DNA of 64,000 bases from Thermoleophilia bacterium (GTDB lineage Bacteria > Actinomycetota > Thermoleophilia > UBA2241). Where the stretch lies: the NCBI GenBank assembly GCA_041393415.1, contig JAWKKE010000004.1:189859-253858 (forward strand), written 5' to 3'. Below the pieces are notes generated by a model. The model saw only the letters and a list, made by a program, of their open reading frames with translations, ran no database searches and was not told the DNA's origin. A program made the translations under genes and the position numbers. Positions 16,403 to 25,388 of the stretch are shown here, one piece after another (the stretch's first letter is position 1; every line of letters starts with the position of its first letter).

Positions 16403-17650
16403 GTGGGCGGAGGTAGCGACGAGCGACTTGCTGTCTTAGATTCTGATCTGTATGCAGGCAGCCAATCGCTGTCTCGTAATCGCAACTATCTCTTGCTTTG
16501 GATTGGTCAGTTCATCTCTCAGATGGGCGATCGGCTGGCCCTCGTCGCGTTTCCGTGGCTGATCTACACACGGACAGGATCCACGCTCGGCACGGGTGTC
16601 GTGCTCGCGCTGTACACGCTGCCCTACGTGCTCTTCGGTGCTTTCGCCGGCGTCGTCATTGACCGCGTCGACAAGCGAAACCTAATGATTGCCGCCGACG
16701 TGGTCCGCGCGGCGCTGATCGCTCTCGTACCCTTTGCCGCCGAGCTGTCACTGCCCAGCGTGTACGTGTTGAGCTTCCTCGTGGCTTCCGTCGGTGTCTT
16801 CTTCGAGCCCACGAAGTTGGCGATCATCCCGGAGATCGTCCCGAGAGGGCAGCTCATGCGCGCCAATTCACTACTTGCAACCGGCGACAACATTACCGAG
16901 ATACTCGGCTATGGTCTCGCCGGCGCCATACTGGCCCTCATTCCGGTGACGGCTGCTTTTCGCCTCGATGCCGCGAGTTTTGTCGTCTCTGCGGCGGCGT
17001 TGCTGCTCATGCGCCGCAATTGGATCAAGCCGGTCGTGAGAGCCGGCAGCAGCAAGCTCATGCATGAACTGCAGGAGGGCGCGAGCTACGTGATCCGCCA
17101 TCGCGGCCTTCTCGCGAATACGGTAATGGTGCTCGCGGCCGCAGCAGGGCTCGGTATCTCGTACCCCTTGACCTTCTTCCTTGCCGTACGTGTATTCGAG
17201 GGCGGCGCGCGGGCGTTTGGCTTCTTCGAAGCATCAATCGGAGTGGGCTTCTTGGTCGGATCTGTGTCTGTCGCCGTCTTCGCCCGACGTCTGCGCAAGG
17301 GGCTGGCCATGACGATCGGCCTGATAGGTATGGGTGCCGGCATTGGCGCCGTAGCTGCGGCGCCGTCGGTACCAGTGGCGCTGATTCCGATGGCCGCGGT
17401 CGGAGTGGCGAATGCCGTCGTCCTCATCGCGGTCGACACGTACGTGCAGGAAGTCGTCCCGGAGACGATCGCCGGCCGCGTCTGGGGAGTTCGTTTCGCG
17501 CTCACGCAGGGAACCTACGCGCTCGCGGTTCTCGCCGGCGGCGCCCTAGCAAGTATCATCGACACGCGTGCGTTGTTCGTGGCAGCCGGGCTCATGGTGG
17601 CGGTACCCGGCCTCATTGCACTTCTCTCGCGCAGCGTGCGCGAAGCGTAG
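16403..17650 (+). CDS. MFS transporter (drug/macrolide-efflux-like)
   Basis: A 415-residue major facilitator protein with about 12 hydrophobic segments. N-terminal LWIGQFISQMGDRLALVAFPWLIY and the loop FAGVVIDRVDKRNLMIAADVVRA are typical of the MFS_3/MefA-like efflux group (the G-x-x-x-D-R-x-x-R/K loop 2-3 motif is present). Start is GTG 16403 with AGAAGG close upstream; other starts inside the first 15 codons are possible. Substrate is not predictable. It is followed by a second, unrelated MFS gene in the same direction. Confidence 0.83.
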   Translation: MGGGSDERLAVLDSDLYAGSQSLSRNRNYLLLWIGQFISQMGDRLALVAFPWLIYTRTGSTLGTGVVLALYTLPYVLFGAFAGVVIDRVDKRNLMIAADVVRAALIALVPFAAELSLPSVYVLSFLVASVGVFFEPTKLAIIPEIVPRGQLMRANSLLATGDNITEILGYGLAGAILALIPVTAAFRLDAASFVVSAAALLLMRRNWIKPVVRAGSSKLMHELQEGASYVIRHRGLLANTVMVLAAAAGLGISYPLTFFLAVRVFEGGARAFGFFEASIGVGFLVGSVSVAVFARRLRKGLAMTIGLIGMGAGIGAVAAAPSVPVALIPMAAVGVANAVVLIAVDTYVQEVVPETIAGRVWGVRFALTQGTYALAVLAGGALASIIDTRALFVAAGLMVAVPGLIALLSRSVREA

Positions 17651-17694
17651 GCACCACGCAGCGGCTCGTCCTCCCGGCATGCTAGCCTTGCGCT

Positions 17695-18999
17695 ATGCGG
17701 CACATACGCTCTCATCGCGATTTCCGTCGGCTACGCCATCGCGTTGAGAGCTCGCAGACACGTGAACCCACAACTGGCGAGCGCACGGCGTGGATCCAGC
17801 TGACGGTTGTCAGCGCCGCAAGCTTCGTCGTATGGACCGGCTTCGGCGCGATCATCCCCTTCCTCCCCATCTTCCTCAGGGAGGAGACGCACAGCTCGAT
17901 GCTCATGATCGGTGTCATCGCGAGCATGTTCTACGTGGGCACGCTGCTCTTCTCGTCGCCTCTCGGGTGGCTCAGCGACACGATCGGCCGCAAGCCGGTC
18001 ATCGTCTGCGGAGTGGCGCTCTACACACTCAGCATGTTCCTCTTCACGACCACGCGCGAGGCCACATGGTTCGTGGTATTTCGACTCTTCGAGGGCATTG
18101 GCGCCGCCGCTGTGGGGCCAGCCGGACAGGCATTCATAGCCGACATCACACATGAGAAGGACCGCAGCAAGGCCTACGGCGTCCTGACAACGGCTCAATT
18201 TGGCGGCCTCGTCATTGGCCCCGCGCTCGCCTCTCCTATCTACTATGCCTTCGGGGGAGGTGTTGACGGATTCCGCGCAATCTTCTTGGCGGGCGCAATC
18301 GGCGCAGCCTGTGTCACCTTGGGCCTGTTTCTCCTGATTCGCGAGCCGATCTGCCGCTCGCAACGCCCGGCCCGGACCACTTTCGCCAAGTCCAGCCGTC
18401 CGCCGTACCGTCAGCTCTTGACCCCGGCGATTCTCGCCTTCGTGCTCATCGCATTCACGAACCACTTCTCCATGGGAGCGTTTGAGGTGGTCTGGAGCAT
18501 TCGGCTGCTAGACATCGGCGCCTCACTCAGCTTCATCTCTCTGACGTTCATCGTCTTCTCGGTGCCGATGCTGCTCTCATTCGCAGGCGGAATGCTGGCC
18601 GACCGATACAGTCGCTTCGTGCTGACAATCGGCGGCTTCACCGTCGCTGCGTGCGCCTGGCTCGTCTACGGACTGACGGAGAACCTCCAACTGATTCTCG
18701 TAGCCAGCGCCGTCGAAGGATTGGCAGTGGCGTTCTCGTATCCGGCCAAGCAAGCATTCTTCATGCAGGTGAGTCCGGCGGAGTGGCGCGGGACTCTCGT
18801 TGGCTTCGAGAACACATCGACCCAACTCTCGGGCCTCGTGGGTACGCTTGTCGCACCCGCGATCTACGGCTGGATCGCCGGCCAAGTCTTGACGCTTGCG
18901 GGATCGATCAGCCTGCTGGGCCTGGCTGTGGCAGCCCCGATCCTCAGACATGCATGGCACAACGTGGCACCGCAGAGCGACACCAGTGCCTGCGATTAG
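17695..18999 (+). CDS. MFS transporter
   Basis: A 434-residue MFS protein with an Arg-rich N-terminal tail (~30 residues) and about 12 membrane segments. The loop 2-3 motif is GWLSDTIGRKPVI, and the sixth-helix region has the motif C-like GLVIGPALASPI, which points to the antiporter (TetA/drug-efflux) branch. A large central loop (about 220-240) separates the halves. ATG 17695 is the first start; the upstream MFS gene ends 44 bp earlier, so the two may share a transcript. It converges on mqnC. Confidence 0.83.
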   Translation: MRHIRSHRDFRRLRHRVESSQTREPTTGERTAWIQLTVVSAASFVVWTGFGAIIPFLPIFLREETHSSMLMIGVIASMFYVGTLLFSSPLGWLSDTIGRKPVIVCGVALYTLSMFLFTTTREATWFVVFRLFEGIGAAAVGPAGQAFIADITHEKDRSKAYGVLTTAQFGGLVIGPALASPIYYAFGGGVDGFRAIFLAGAIGAACVTLGLFLLIREPICRSQRPARTTFAKSSRPPYRQLLTPAILAFVLIAFTNHFSMGAFEVVWSIRLLDIGASLSFISLTFIVFSVPMLLSFAGGMLADRYSRFVLTIGGFTVAACAWLVYGLTENLQLILVASAVEGLAVAFSYPAKQAFFMQVSPAEWRGTLVGFENTSTQLSGLVGTLVAPAIYGWIAGQVLTLAGSISLLGLAVAAPILRHAWHNVAPQSDTSACD

Positions 19000-19021
19000 A
19001 TCCCGAGCGACACCGTGGCCC

Positions 19022-20089
19022 TCAGGACCAGCGGCGCACCTCGTTGTACAAGGAATCACGCTGCACTGGGGTCAAGCCGCAGGCACGAATTGCGCGAACG
19101 ATATCTTCGACGTCACAGAGATGGTGGATGCCAGTGGCCGCGACGACATTCTCTTCGATCATCGTCGATCCGAGATCGTTGGCCCCAAACGCCAAGGCAA
19201 CTTGCCCCAAGCGCAAGCCCTGTGTCACCCATGACGCCTGGATGTTCCTGACGTTGTCCAGGTAGATGCGAGAGACCGCGAGCATGCGGAGATAGTCGTA
19301 ACCGGTCGACGCGGCATGCCCCGCCTCGAGCTCGGTAGAGCCGGCTTGGAAAGTCCACGGAATGAAGGCCGTGAAGCCGCCCGTTTCGTCCTGCAGATCC
19401 CGAATGCGGCGCAGGTGTTCGACACGTTCTGCCAGCGTGTCAAGAGAGCCGAACATCATTGTCGCCGTAGACGACATCCCGAGAGCATGGGCGTACCGCA
19501 TCACCTCGAGCCAGGCATTGGTCGAGATCTTGTGAGGACTAATCTCGCTCCGCACACGGTCAACCAGTATCTCCGCTCCTCCGCCGGGGAGCGAATCGAG
19601 TCCCGCATTGCGAAGACGGCGAAGCGCCTCCTCAATCGACACGCCACTCCGCCGAGCGATGTGAGCGATCTCCGGCGGCGAGAGCGAGTGAAGGTGGATC
19701 GGGTAGCGGGCCTTGATTCCCGCAAACAGGGACTCATACCAGCGAAGGTCAAGGTCCGGATGGAGCCCGCCCTGCAACATCACCGCCGTCCCGCCGAGCG
19801 CGAGCGTCTCCTCAATCTTGCGATGTATCGCTTCCTCCGAGAGCACATACCCCGCGCCACTGCCGGGCGACGCGTAGAAGGCGCAGAAGCGACATGCAGA
19901 GACACAAACGTTGGTGTAGTTGATGTTGCGATCGATGACGAACGTGGCCTCCGGACGCGGGTGCAACCGGCGACGAACCCAGTCGGCGCGAGCCCCGACT
20001 GAGAGAAGGTCGTTGGATCCGAGAAGCGCGAGCGCCTCAGCGTCGCTGAGCCGAGATCCGGATCCGGGCACCTGGTGGCCCGGCATCAC
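19022..20089 (-). CDS. mqnC: Cyclic dehypoxanthinyl futalosine synthase
   Basis: MqnC is the radical-SAM enzyme that cyclises dehypoxanthinyl futalosine in the futalosine menaquinone pathway. The 355-residue protein has the CX3CX2C cluster motif (C62, C66, C69 in NVCVSACRFCAFY), GGLHPDLDLRWYESL, LPGGGAEILVDRVR and the family C-terminus with FGANDLGSTMIEENVV. It begins with ATG overlapping the mqnA stop by 4 bp (ATGA), showing translational coupling. Last gene of the ten-gene menaquinone operon. Confidence 0.95.
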   Translation of the reverse strand: MMPGHQVPGSGSRLSDAEALALLGSNDLLSVGARADWVRRRLHPRPEATFVIDRNINYTNVCVSACRFCAFYASPGSGAGYVLSEEAIHRKIEETLALGGTAVMLQGGLHPDLDLRWYESLFAGIKARYPIHLHSLSPPEIAHIARRSGVSIEEALRRLRNAGLDSLPGGGAEILVDRVRSEISPHKISTNAWLEVMRYAHALGMSSTATMMFGSLDTLAERVEHLRRIRDLQDETGGFTAFIPWTFQAGSTELEAGHAASTGYDYLRMLAVSRIYLDNVRNIQASWVTQGLRLGQVALAFGANDLGSTMIEENVVAATGIHHLCDVEDIVRAIRACGLTPVQRDSLYNEVRRWS

Positions 20090-20958
20090 CCGACACCGGC
20101 CTCAGGATGACCGCCGGACGCCGACAAGATATCCACATCCGGCAGCGCAGCCAGTTCGCCAACCGCCATAGCTCGCTTGTAGAACTCCACCAGCCCATCG
20201 CGGAACTCGGCCGTGAAACAGAACCGCAGCTTGTCGAAGTAGTCGAGCAGGAATTGCTGGCTGAACTCGTAGCGCAACGCGGCCGCGGCAGCAGTCGACA
20301 CAGGATCGGCCATGCAGCGATCACGAGACGCCAGCAATGCCTCGCCAACGGCGGTCACGGCTCGCGGCCGAGCCGTCGCGAAAGACCGAGTGGCGGCGCA
20401 CACGGCGAAGACCATTGGGAGACCGGTCAACGCACGCCACTCCTCACCGAGGTCCACATGGTAGGGAAAGACCCCCGCGCGCAACACGTACAGCGCCTCA
20501 TCGCCGATAAGCAGCAAAGCGTCATACTCCTCTAGTACCTCGGCAAGCGATCCGCTGCGCTTCCGGAATTCCGGGGACAGACCCCAGGCAGCACACAAGA
20601 CGCGGAGAAGACACACCGAAGTGGCGCTCTTCTCCGTGATGGCAATCCGACGCACGGCCGGCAGCGGAACGCGAGTGAAGAGTTGCACCGAATCGACGGC
20701 GCCGAAGGCGCTGATCGACACGTGAGGCAAGAGTGCGAGCTCGTCGACGTGACGCGCGAAGGCAATAGATGACGGCAAGGCGACGTCGATCTGGCCATCA
20801 ATCAACATGGTGTTCAGCGTCGCCGGATCGCCCTCAACAATGCTTGCTTCCATGCCGCGCTCGGCGAGTTCGTCGACGAAATGATGGTAGAGCGGGAAGC
20901 AGTTGACGAACTCGATGCGACCCACGCGCACCGGTGCCGGGGGCTTAGTCATCGACAT
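20086..20958 (-). CDS. mqnA: Chorismate dehydratase
   Basis: MqnA converts chorismate to 3-enolpyruvylbenzoate, the first step of the futalosine route. The 290-residue periplasmic-binding-like fold protein has the N-terminal RIEFVNCFPLYHHF, then LNTMLIDGQIDVALPSSIAFA, the serine-rich ITEKSATSVCLLRVL and GDEALYVL, all MqnA rather than MqnD marks. It overlaps mqnE by 14 bp upstream and mqnC by 4 bp downstream. A second Met two codons in could be the start. Confidence 0.92.
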   Translation of the reverse strand: MSMTKPPAPVRVGRIEFVNCFPLYHHFVDELAERGMEASIVEGDPATLNTMLIDGQIDVALPSSIAFARHVDELALLPHVSISAFGAVDSVQLFTRVPLPAVRRIAITEKSATSVCLLRVLCAAWGLSPEFRKRSGSLAEVLEEYDALLLIGDEALYVLRAGVFPYHVDLGEEWRALTGLPMVFAVCAATRSFATARPRAVTAVGEALLASRDRCMADPVSTAAAAALRYEFSQQFLLDYFDKLRFCFTAEFRDGLVEFYKRAMAVGELAALPDVDILSASGGHPEAGVG

Positions 20959-22075
20959 CGCTGTCGTACCGCCGCAGGTCGTTGTACAGCGTATCTCGCT
21001 CGACGGGCACTCGGCCAGCGGCGCGAATCACGCGCACCAGTTCGCTGCGGCTCAGCTCCTGACCGGTATCGACACCCGCAGCATGGCTGATGCGTTCTTC
21101 GACGACCGTGCCATCAAGGTCGTTGACGCCGAATGCCAACGACACCTGCGCCAGCTTCAAGCCGATGTTGATCCAGAATGCCTTGATGTGGCGGAAGTTG
21201 TCGAGCACAAGGCGCCCCACAGCCAGTACCCTGAGATCATCGAAACCGGTAGGACCCGGCAGCTGATCGAGTCTCGTATTGCGAGGCTGGAAGGAGAGCG
21301 GAATGAACGCGTTGAAGCCACCGGTTTGGTCTTGGAGCTCGCGCAACCGCACCATATGGTCCGCGAGCTCATCCGCCGTCTCGACATGACCGTACAACAT
21401 CGTCGCGTTAGACCTCAGCCCTACGGCGTGAGCCTCACGCATGACGTCGAGCCACTCCTGGCCGCTGATCTTTCGTTCACAGATGAGTCCGCGCACACGC
21501 CCGCTGAACACCTCCGCACCACCACCGGGGAGGGATCCGAGGCCAGCGTCGCGCAGTCTGACGAGCACCTCGGCAACACTGCAGCCGCTGACCCTCGCGA
21601 AGTGTGCGATCTCGCTGGCCGTGAACGCTTGGATGTGCACGTCTGGAGCGAGATCCTTGAGCGCGCGCAGCATGCTCACGAAGTACTCGAGAGTGAGATC
21701 CGGGTGCTCGCCGCCCACGATGTGAATCTCGCTGATCGCCTCACTAGCCAGTGTGTCTCTCGCCTTCGCCACAATCTCATCGACGCTGAGCGTGTACGAC
21801 CCCTCATCTCCCTCATCGTGGCTGAAGGCACAGAAGAGGCAGCGATTGCGGCACACATTCGTGTGGTTGATGTGACGATTGCGGATGAAGTAGACGTCGT
21901 CACCAACAACCCGCGCGCGCGCGAAGTCGGCCATCGCGCCAAGCGCGAGTAGATCGTGTGTGCGTAGCAGACGAACCGCATGAGATGCGTCAAGACGCTC
22001 GCCGGCCGAAACTCGGGCCCAGACATCTTCCAATTCGGCGCGGCCCGCCAAGGCAGCGATATCCGCTGGCATCAT
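20945..22075 (-). CDS. mqnE: Aminofutalosine synthase
   Basis: MqnE is a radical-SAM enzyme joining 3-enolpyruvylbenzoate to SAM to form aminodeoxyfutalosine. The 376-residue protein carries CX3CX2C (C75, C79, C82 in NVCRNRCLFCAF), HIVGGEHPDLTLEYF, LPGGGAEVFSGRVR and AFWINIGLKLAQVSLAFGVND. It is paralogous to MqnC two genes downstream but clearly the MqnE subtype. It lies 17 bp after the polyprenyl synthase gene, in the same operon. Confidence 0.94.
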   Translation of the reverse strand: MMPADIAALAGRAELEDVWARVSAGERLDASHAVRLLRTHDLLALGAMADFARARVVGDDVYFIRNRHINHTNVCRNRCLFCAFSHDEGDEGSYTLSVDEIVAKARDTLASEAISEIHIVGGEHPDLTLEYFVSMLRALKDLAPDVHIQAFTASEIAHFARVSGCSVAEVLVRLRDAGLGSLPGGGAEVFSGRVRGLICERKISGQEWLDVMREAHAVGLRSNATMLYGHVETADELADHMVRLRELQDQTGGFNAFIPLSFQPRNTRLDQLPGPTGFDDLRVLAVGRLVLDNFRHIKAFWINIGLKLAQVSLAFGVNDLDGTVVEERISHAAGVDTGQELSRSELVRVIRAAGRVPVERDTLYNDLRRYDSDVDD

Positions 22076-22092
22076 CGATTCGACTCCAGAGG

Positions 22093-23070
22093 TCAGTTGT
22101 ACCGAGCGACGACCTGATCCGCGACTTCCGCGAGGAGCTCGCGTTCGACCGGACTCGGACAGCCGTCGAGCGTCTGCCGAGCCCTCTCAATGTATCGCAT
22201 CGCCACGTCGCGAGCACGCGCGACGGCGCCCGTAGAAGCAACCGTCGAGAGAACCGCGTCAACATCCTCTGGCGAGAGATCGTCGCGCGCGAGAAGCTCC
22301 GCAAGTCCAGGCTCACGCTCCATCGCAAGAAGTAGGGGCAGCGTTATGGTTCCGTCGCGAACGTCAGCACCCGGCCGCTTACCCGTCTCCTGCTCATTGC
22401 CAGAGCAATCAAGGACATCATCAAACACCTGGAACGCAAGGCCGAGCAATCGACCGAACTCTGCCAACGACGCCTCGTGGTCACGGGAGGCATTCGAGAG
22501 ATGCGCACCGAGGCGGCACGCCACAGCGAACAAGTCCGCCGTCTTACGCTCGCACCTCAATTCGTACTGCGCCACGCTGAGGTCGATTCTCCGCGTTTGA
22601 TCACGCTGCATCACTTCGCCCTCGGAAAGGCCGACGGCCGCGGCGCTGAGAGCTTCCACCGCGGCCGCTGCACCGGTTGCCGAGAGCTCGGAGAAGGCGC
22701 GCGACAGGAGGTAGTTGCCTGCCGAGACTGCCTGCCCAACACCGAACTCGCGAACCACCGTTGGCCGCCCGCGCCGCAGATCGGCCCGATCAAGCACGTC
22801 ATCATGCACGAGAGTCGCCATGTGCAACACCTCGACCGCGACCGCTGCCCGAACCACCCCTTCGGACAAGGCGGCGTCGGTGCGCGCACAAAGAAGAGTG
22901 AGCATGGGGCGAATGCGTTTCCCCCCAGCCTTCAGGGTGGCTTGGCAGGCCACACCCAAGATGCCTCGAGGCTCCGCCGTAATGTCAACGAGTCGCGCCT
23001 CCACACGCTTGAGACCACCGCCGTAGCGCCGTCTGAGCGCCGGAGAGAAGCTGAAGGAATGAGCGCTCAT
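22093..23070 (-). CDS. Long-chain polyprenyl diphosphate synthase (HepT/IspB-like)
   Basis: This trans-isoprenyl diphosphate synthase makes the side chain of menaquinone. The 325-residue protein has the first Asp-rich motif DDVLD (D90-D94) in HMATLVHDDVLDRADLRRG, the basic KAGGKRIRP at 48-56, and the second DDVLD (217-221) in FQVFDDVLDCSGN. Start ATG 23068-23070 overlaps the menG stop (ATGA); a longer open frame upstream is shadow. A HepS-like gene in the same operon (26827-27450) suggests it may be the catalytic half of a heteromeric enzyme. Confidence 0.92.
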   Translation of the reverse strand: MSAHSFSFSPALRRRYGGGLKRVEARLVDITAEPRGILGVACQATLKAGGKRIRPMLTLLCARTDAALSEGVVRAAVAVEVLHMATLVHDDVLDRADLRRGRPTVVREFGVGQAVSAGNYLLSRAFSELSATGAAAAVEALSAAAVGLSEGEVMQRDQTRRIDLSVAQYELRCERKTADLFAVACRLGAHLSNASRDHEASLAEFGRLLGLAFQVFDDVLDCSGNEQETGKRPGADVRDGTITLPLLLAMEREPGLAELLARDDLSPEDVDAVLSTVASTGAVARARDVAMRYIERARQTLDGCPSPVERELLAEVADQVVARYN

Positions 23071-23810
23071 GCACTGAGCGCAACGAGCGGCTTGTCGCCC
23101 ACGTGGATCGCCACAGCCCGAAGACCAAGCGAACGATAGCGCACGCCGTTGAACCCGCTGCGTGCCATGCGCGCCGCCAACTCGTCGACACGGGGAAACG
23201 CCTGCACTGATGCCGGCAGATAGGAGTATGCCTCTCTCTGACGCGCGACTACACTGCCGAGAGCCGGCACACAGTATCCCATCCACACACCGTGCAGAGC
23301 GCGCGCCCACCGCTCCCGCGGCCACGTCGACTCCAGGCACACCAACCGGCCACCCGGACGCAGAACCCTGAGCAACTCCGACAACACGCCGGCGAGGTCG
23401 TTCACGTTGCGCAAACCCCAACCCACGGTCGCTACAGAGAACCAGTCATTCTCAAACGGCAGACGGAGAGCATCACCGCGCAAGAATTGCGGCGGCGATG
23501 CCTCAAGGGCCTGCGCCCATGCGGCCGCCTTGCGCCGGGCGGCGGCGATCATCTCTGTAGAGAAGTCGACCCCGACCACGTCGAGTGCGGGGAAAGCGCC
23601 TGCTAACGCAAGCGTAAGATCGCCGGTCCCGCAACAGAGATCGAGCGCGCGACCCTCAATATCGGTCGGCAACTGCCGCACAGCGAGCGCCCGCCAGCTA
23701 CGATCCAGACCGAAAGTCATCACGCGATTCATGAGATCGTACCGAGGGACGAGTTCGTCGAACATGCTCTCAATGCGCACGGGGTCCCGCTCAAGAAGGT
23801 CAACAGTCAC
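23067..23810 (-). CDS. menG: Demethylmenaquinone methyltransferase
   Basis: MenG/UbiE performs the last methylation of menaquinone using SAM. The 247-residue protein shows the UbiE start (SMFDELVPRYDLMNRVMTFGLDRSWR, in parts), the SAM motif LDLCCGTGDLTLAL, and VGWGLRNVND, the UbiE signature. GTG 23808-23810 overlaps the ubiX stop (GTGA) with GGGAGG upstream, which decides the start; a longer frame to 24119 is spurious. It overlaps the prenyl synthase gene by 4 bp. Confidence 0.94.
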   Translation of the reverse strand: MTVDLLERDPVRIESMFDELVPRYDLMNRVMTFGLDRSWRALAVRQLPTDIEGRALDLCCGTGDLTLALAGAFPALDVVGVDFSTEMIAAARRKAAAWAQALEASPPQFLRGDALRLPFENDWFSVATVGWGLRNVNDLAGVLSELLRVLRPGGRLVCLESTWPRERWARALHGVWMGYCVPALGSVVARQREAYSYLPASVQAFPRVDELAARMARSGFNGVRYRSLGLRAVAIHVGDKPLVALSA

Positions 23811-24478
23811 GACTGTTCTCCCTCCCACGGGGGGAAGAGATGATGCTCGACGCCGGCAACCGCAAGGACTTTGCCGACCACGTGATCTACCGCTTCGGCA
23901 AGCGTCTCGGGGAGGAAGTAGAACGCCGGCGACGCGGGAACGATTATCGCGCCGGCTTCGGCGAGTTCGAGCATGCGTCGAAGGTGAATGGCGGTCACTG
24001 GTGTCTCCCGCGGCACGATAATCAGCGTTCGACGTTCTTTGAGGGCCACATCGGCGACCCGATGAATCAGCGTCCTGGTTGACCCCAAGGCCACATGCGC
24101 AACACTGCTCATGGAGCACGGGCAGAGAATGACAACGTCGGGTGCATTGCTTCCGCTCGCCGGCGGTGCTGCCAGGTCGAACGGGTCATGCACTGTGGCC
24201 GTCGCGCCGGCCCGGGCGAGCAGAGCTTCAATGACGTCGTGACGATCGTGCGCCGACAGACCAAGCTCGTGGCGCAGCACAGTGACGCCGCTGTCGGAGA
24301 CGCACAGCTCCACCCGGCAGCCAGCGGCACCGAGAACGGTCAGCAAGCGAAGCGCGTATGGCGCCCCGCTAGCGCCGGTGATACCAACGAAGACACGAGC
24401 AGGGAAGGTCACGCGACGATCGCCCTCCTCGACTCGGCGCTCAAGAACCGGCTCTCCCAAAGAGCAGCCATTGTACAC
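23807..24478 (-). CDS. ubiX: Flavin prenyltransferase UbiX
   Basis: UbiX makes prenylated FMN, the cofactor of UbiD decarboxylases. The 223-residue protein has FVGITGASGAPYALRLL (Rossmann-like FMN site), ILCPCSMSSVAHVALGSTRTLIHRVADVALKERR (in parts) and LIIVPRETPVTAIHLRRMLEL, all diagnostic. ATG 24478 lies 5 bp after the ubiA stop; GTG 24410-24412 (V23, just before FPARVFVG) with GGAGG upstream is a good alternative start. Its presence next to ubiD fits MqnM of the futalosine pathway. Confidence 0.94.
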   Translation of the reverse strand: MYNGCSLGEPVLERRVEEGDRRVTFPARVFVGITGASGAPYALRLLTVLGAAGCRVELCVSDSGVTVLRHELGLSAHDRHDVIEALLARAGATATVHDPFDLAAPPASGSNAPDVVILCPCSMSSVAHVALGSTRTLIHRVADVALKERRTLIIVPRETPVTAIHLRRMLELAEAGAIIVPASPAFYFLPETLAEAVDHVVGKVLAVAGVEHHLFPPWEGEQS

Positions 24479-24482
24479 CCCA

Positions 24483-25388
24483 TTACGAAGAAGCCATCAG
24501 CGAGAGGATGACGACCGCTCCGTAGACTAAGCCCACGCCGCCGTTGATCGTCATGAAGCGCATGCCGACATGGTCTAACCCACGGCGACGAATATCCAGA
24601 TGGGGCCACGCGAGGAGCGCACCGACCAATGACAGGCCAACCCAGTAGACCACACCCAGATGAGACCACCACCCCACTGCAGCCAGGAGGAGCAGCGTTC
24701 CGACATGCGACATGGCCGCGGCAGCGAGAGTACGCCGCGGCCCAATGCTGACCGCAAGCGAGTGGACAAGCTCCGCGCGATCGAACTCAAGATCGAAGAT
24801 GCCGTAGATCGCGTCGAAGCCGCCAACCCAAAGCGCAACCGCGAAGAAGAGCATCCAAGCCTGCGCCGAGGCATTCCCGGCGACCGCAACCCAGGCCGCC
24901 GCCGGAGCGAGCCCGAGCGTCATTCCGAGGACATAGTGGCAGAACCAGGTCACGCGCTTCGTATACGGGTAGACGACGAACGCGACCAAGGGAATTGGCC
25001 ATAAGTACGCGCACGGGGGCGATAGATTGAGAGCCGCAACGACGAGAACGAGCGCAGCCAGCACGGCAAACACCCAGACGTCACGACTGCGCACGACTCC
25101 CGACGGGATCTCACGCTGTGCCGTACGCGGATTGCGTGCGTCAAGCGGAGCGTCAATCAACCGATTGAGCGCCATCGCGCAACTCCGCGCACCGACCATC
25201 GCCACGGTGATCCAGATGACGTCTGCCCATCCAGGCCAGCCGCCCGCCGCCAGGAAAGCCCCGACATACGCGAACGGCAAAGCGTAGACGCTGTGTTCTA
25301 CCTTGATGAGTCGCGCGAACCGGACCAGAAAGGATGCGCTTGCGGGTGACGACCGCGTCCTCGCCGGAGAGGCCTCAGCACGCGTCAT
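24483..25388 (-). CDS. UbiA-family prenyltransferase (MqnP-like)
   Basis: Attaches the polyprenyl chain to the aromatic menaquinone precursor (1,4-dihydroxy-6-naphthoate derivative) in the membrane. The 301-residue protein has about eight membrane helices and two Asp-rich motifs: NRLIDAPLDARN and YGIFDLEFDRAE. Between ubiD and ubiX, with 4-bp overlap to ubiD, its role as MqnP is well supported by context; the exact acceptor is inferred. Confidence 0.9.
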   Translation of the reverse strand: MTRAEASPARTRSSPASASFLVRFARLIKVEHSVYALPFAYVGAFLAAGGWPGWADVIWITVAMVGARSCAMALNRLIDAPLDARNPRTAQREIPSGVVRSRDVWVFAVLAALVLVVAALNLSPPCAYLWPIPLVAFVVYPYTKRVTWFCHYVLGMTLGLAPAAAWVAVAGNASAQAWMLFFAVALWVGGFDAIYGIFDLEFDRAELVHSLAVSIGPRRTLAAAAMSHVGTLLLLAAVGWWSHLGVVYWVGLSLVGALLAWPHLDIRRRGLDHVGMRFMTINGGVGLVYGAVVILSLMASS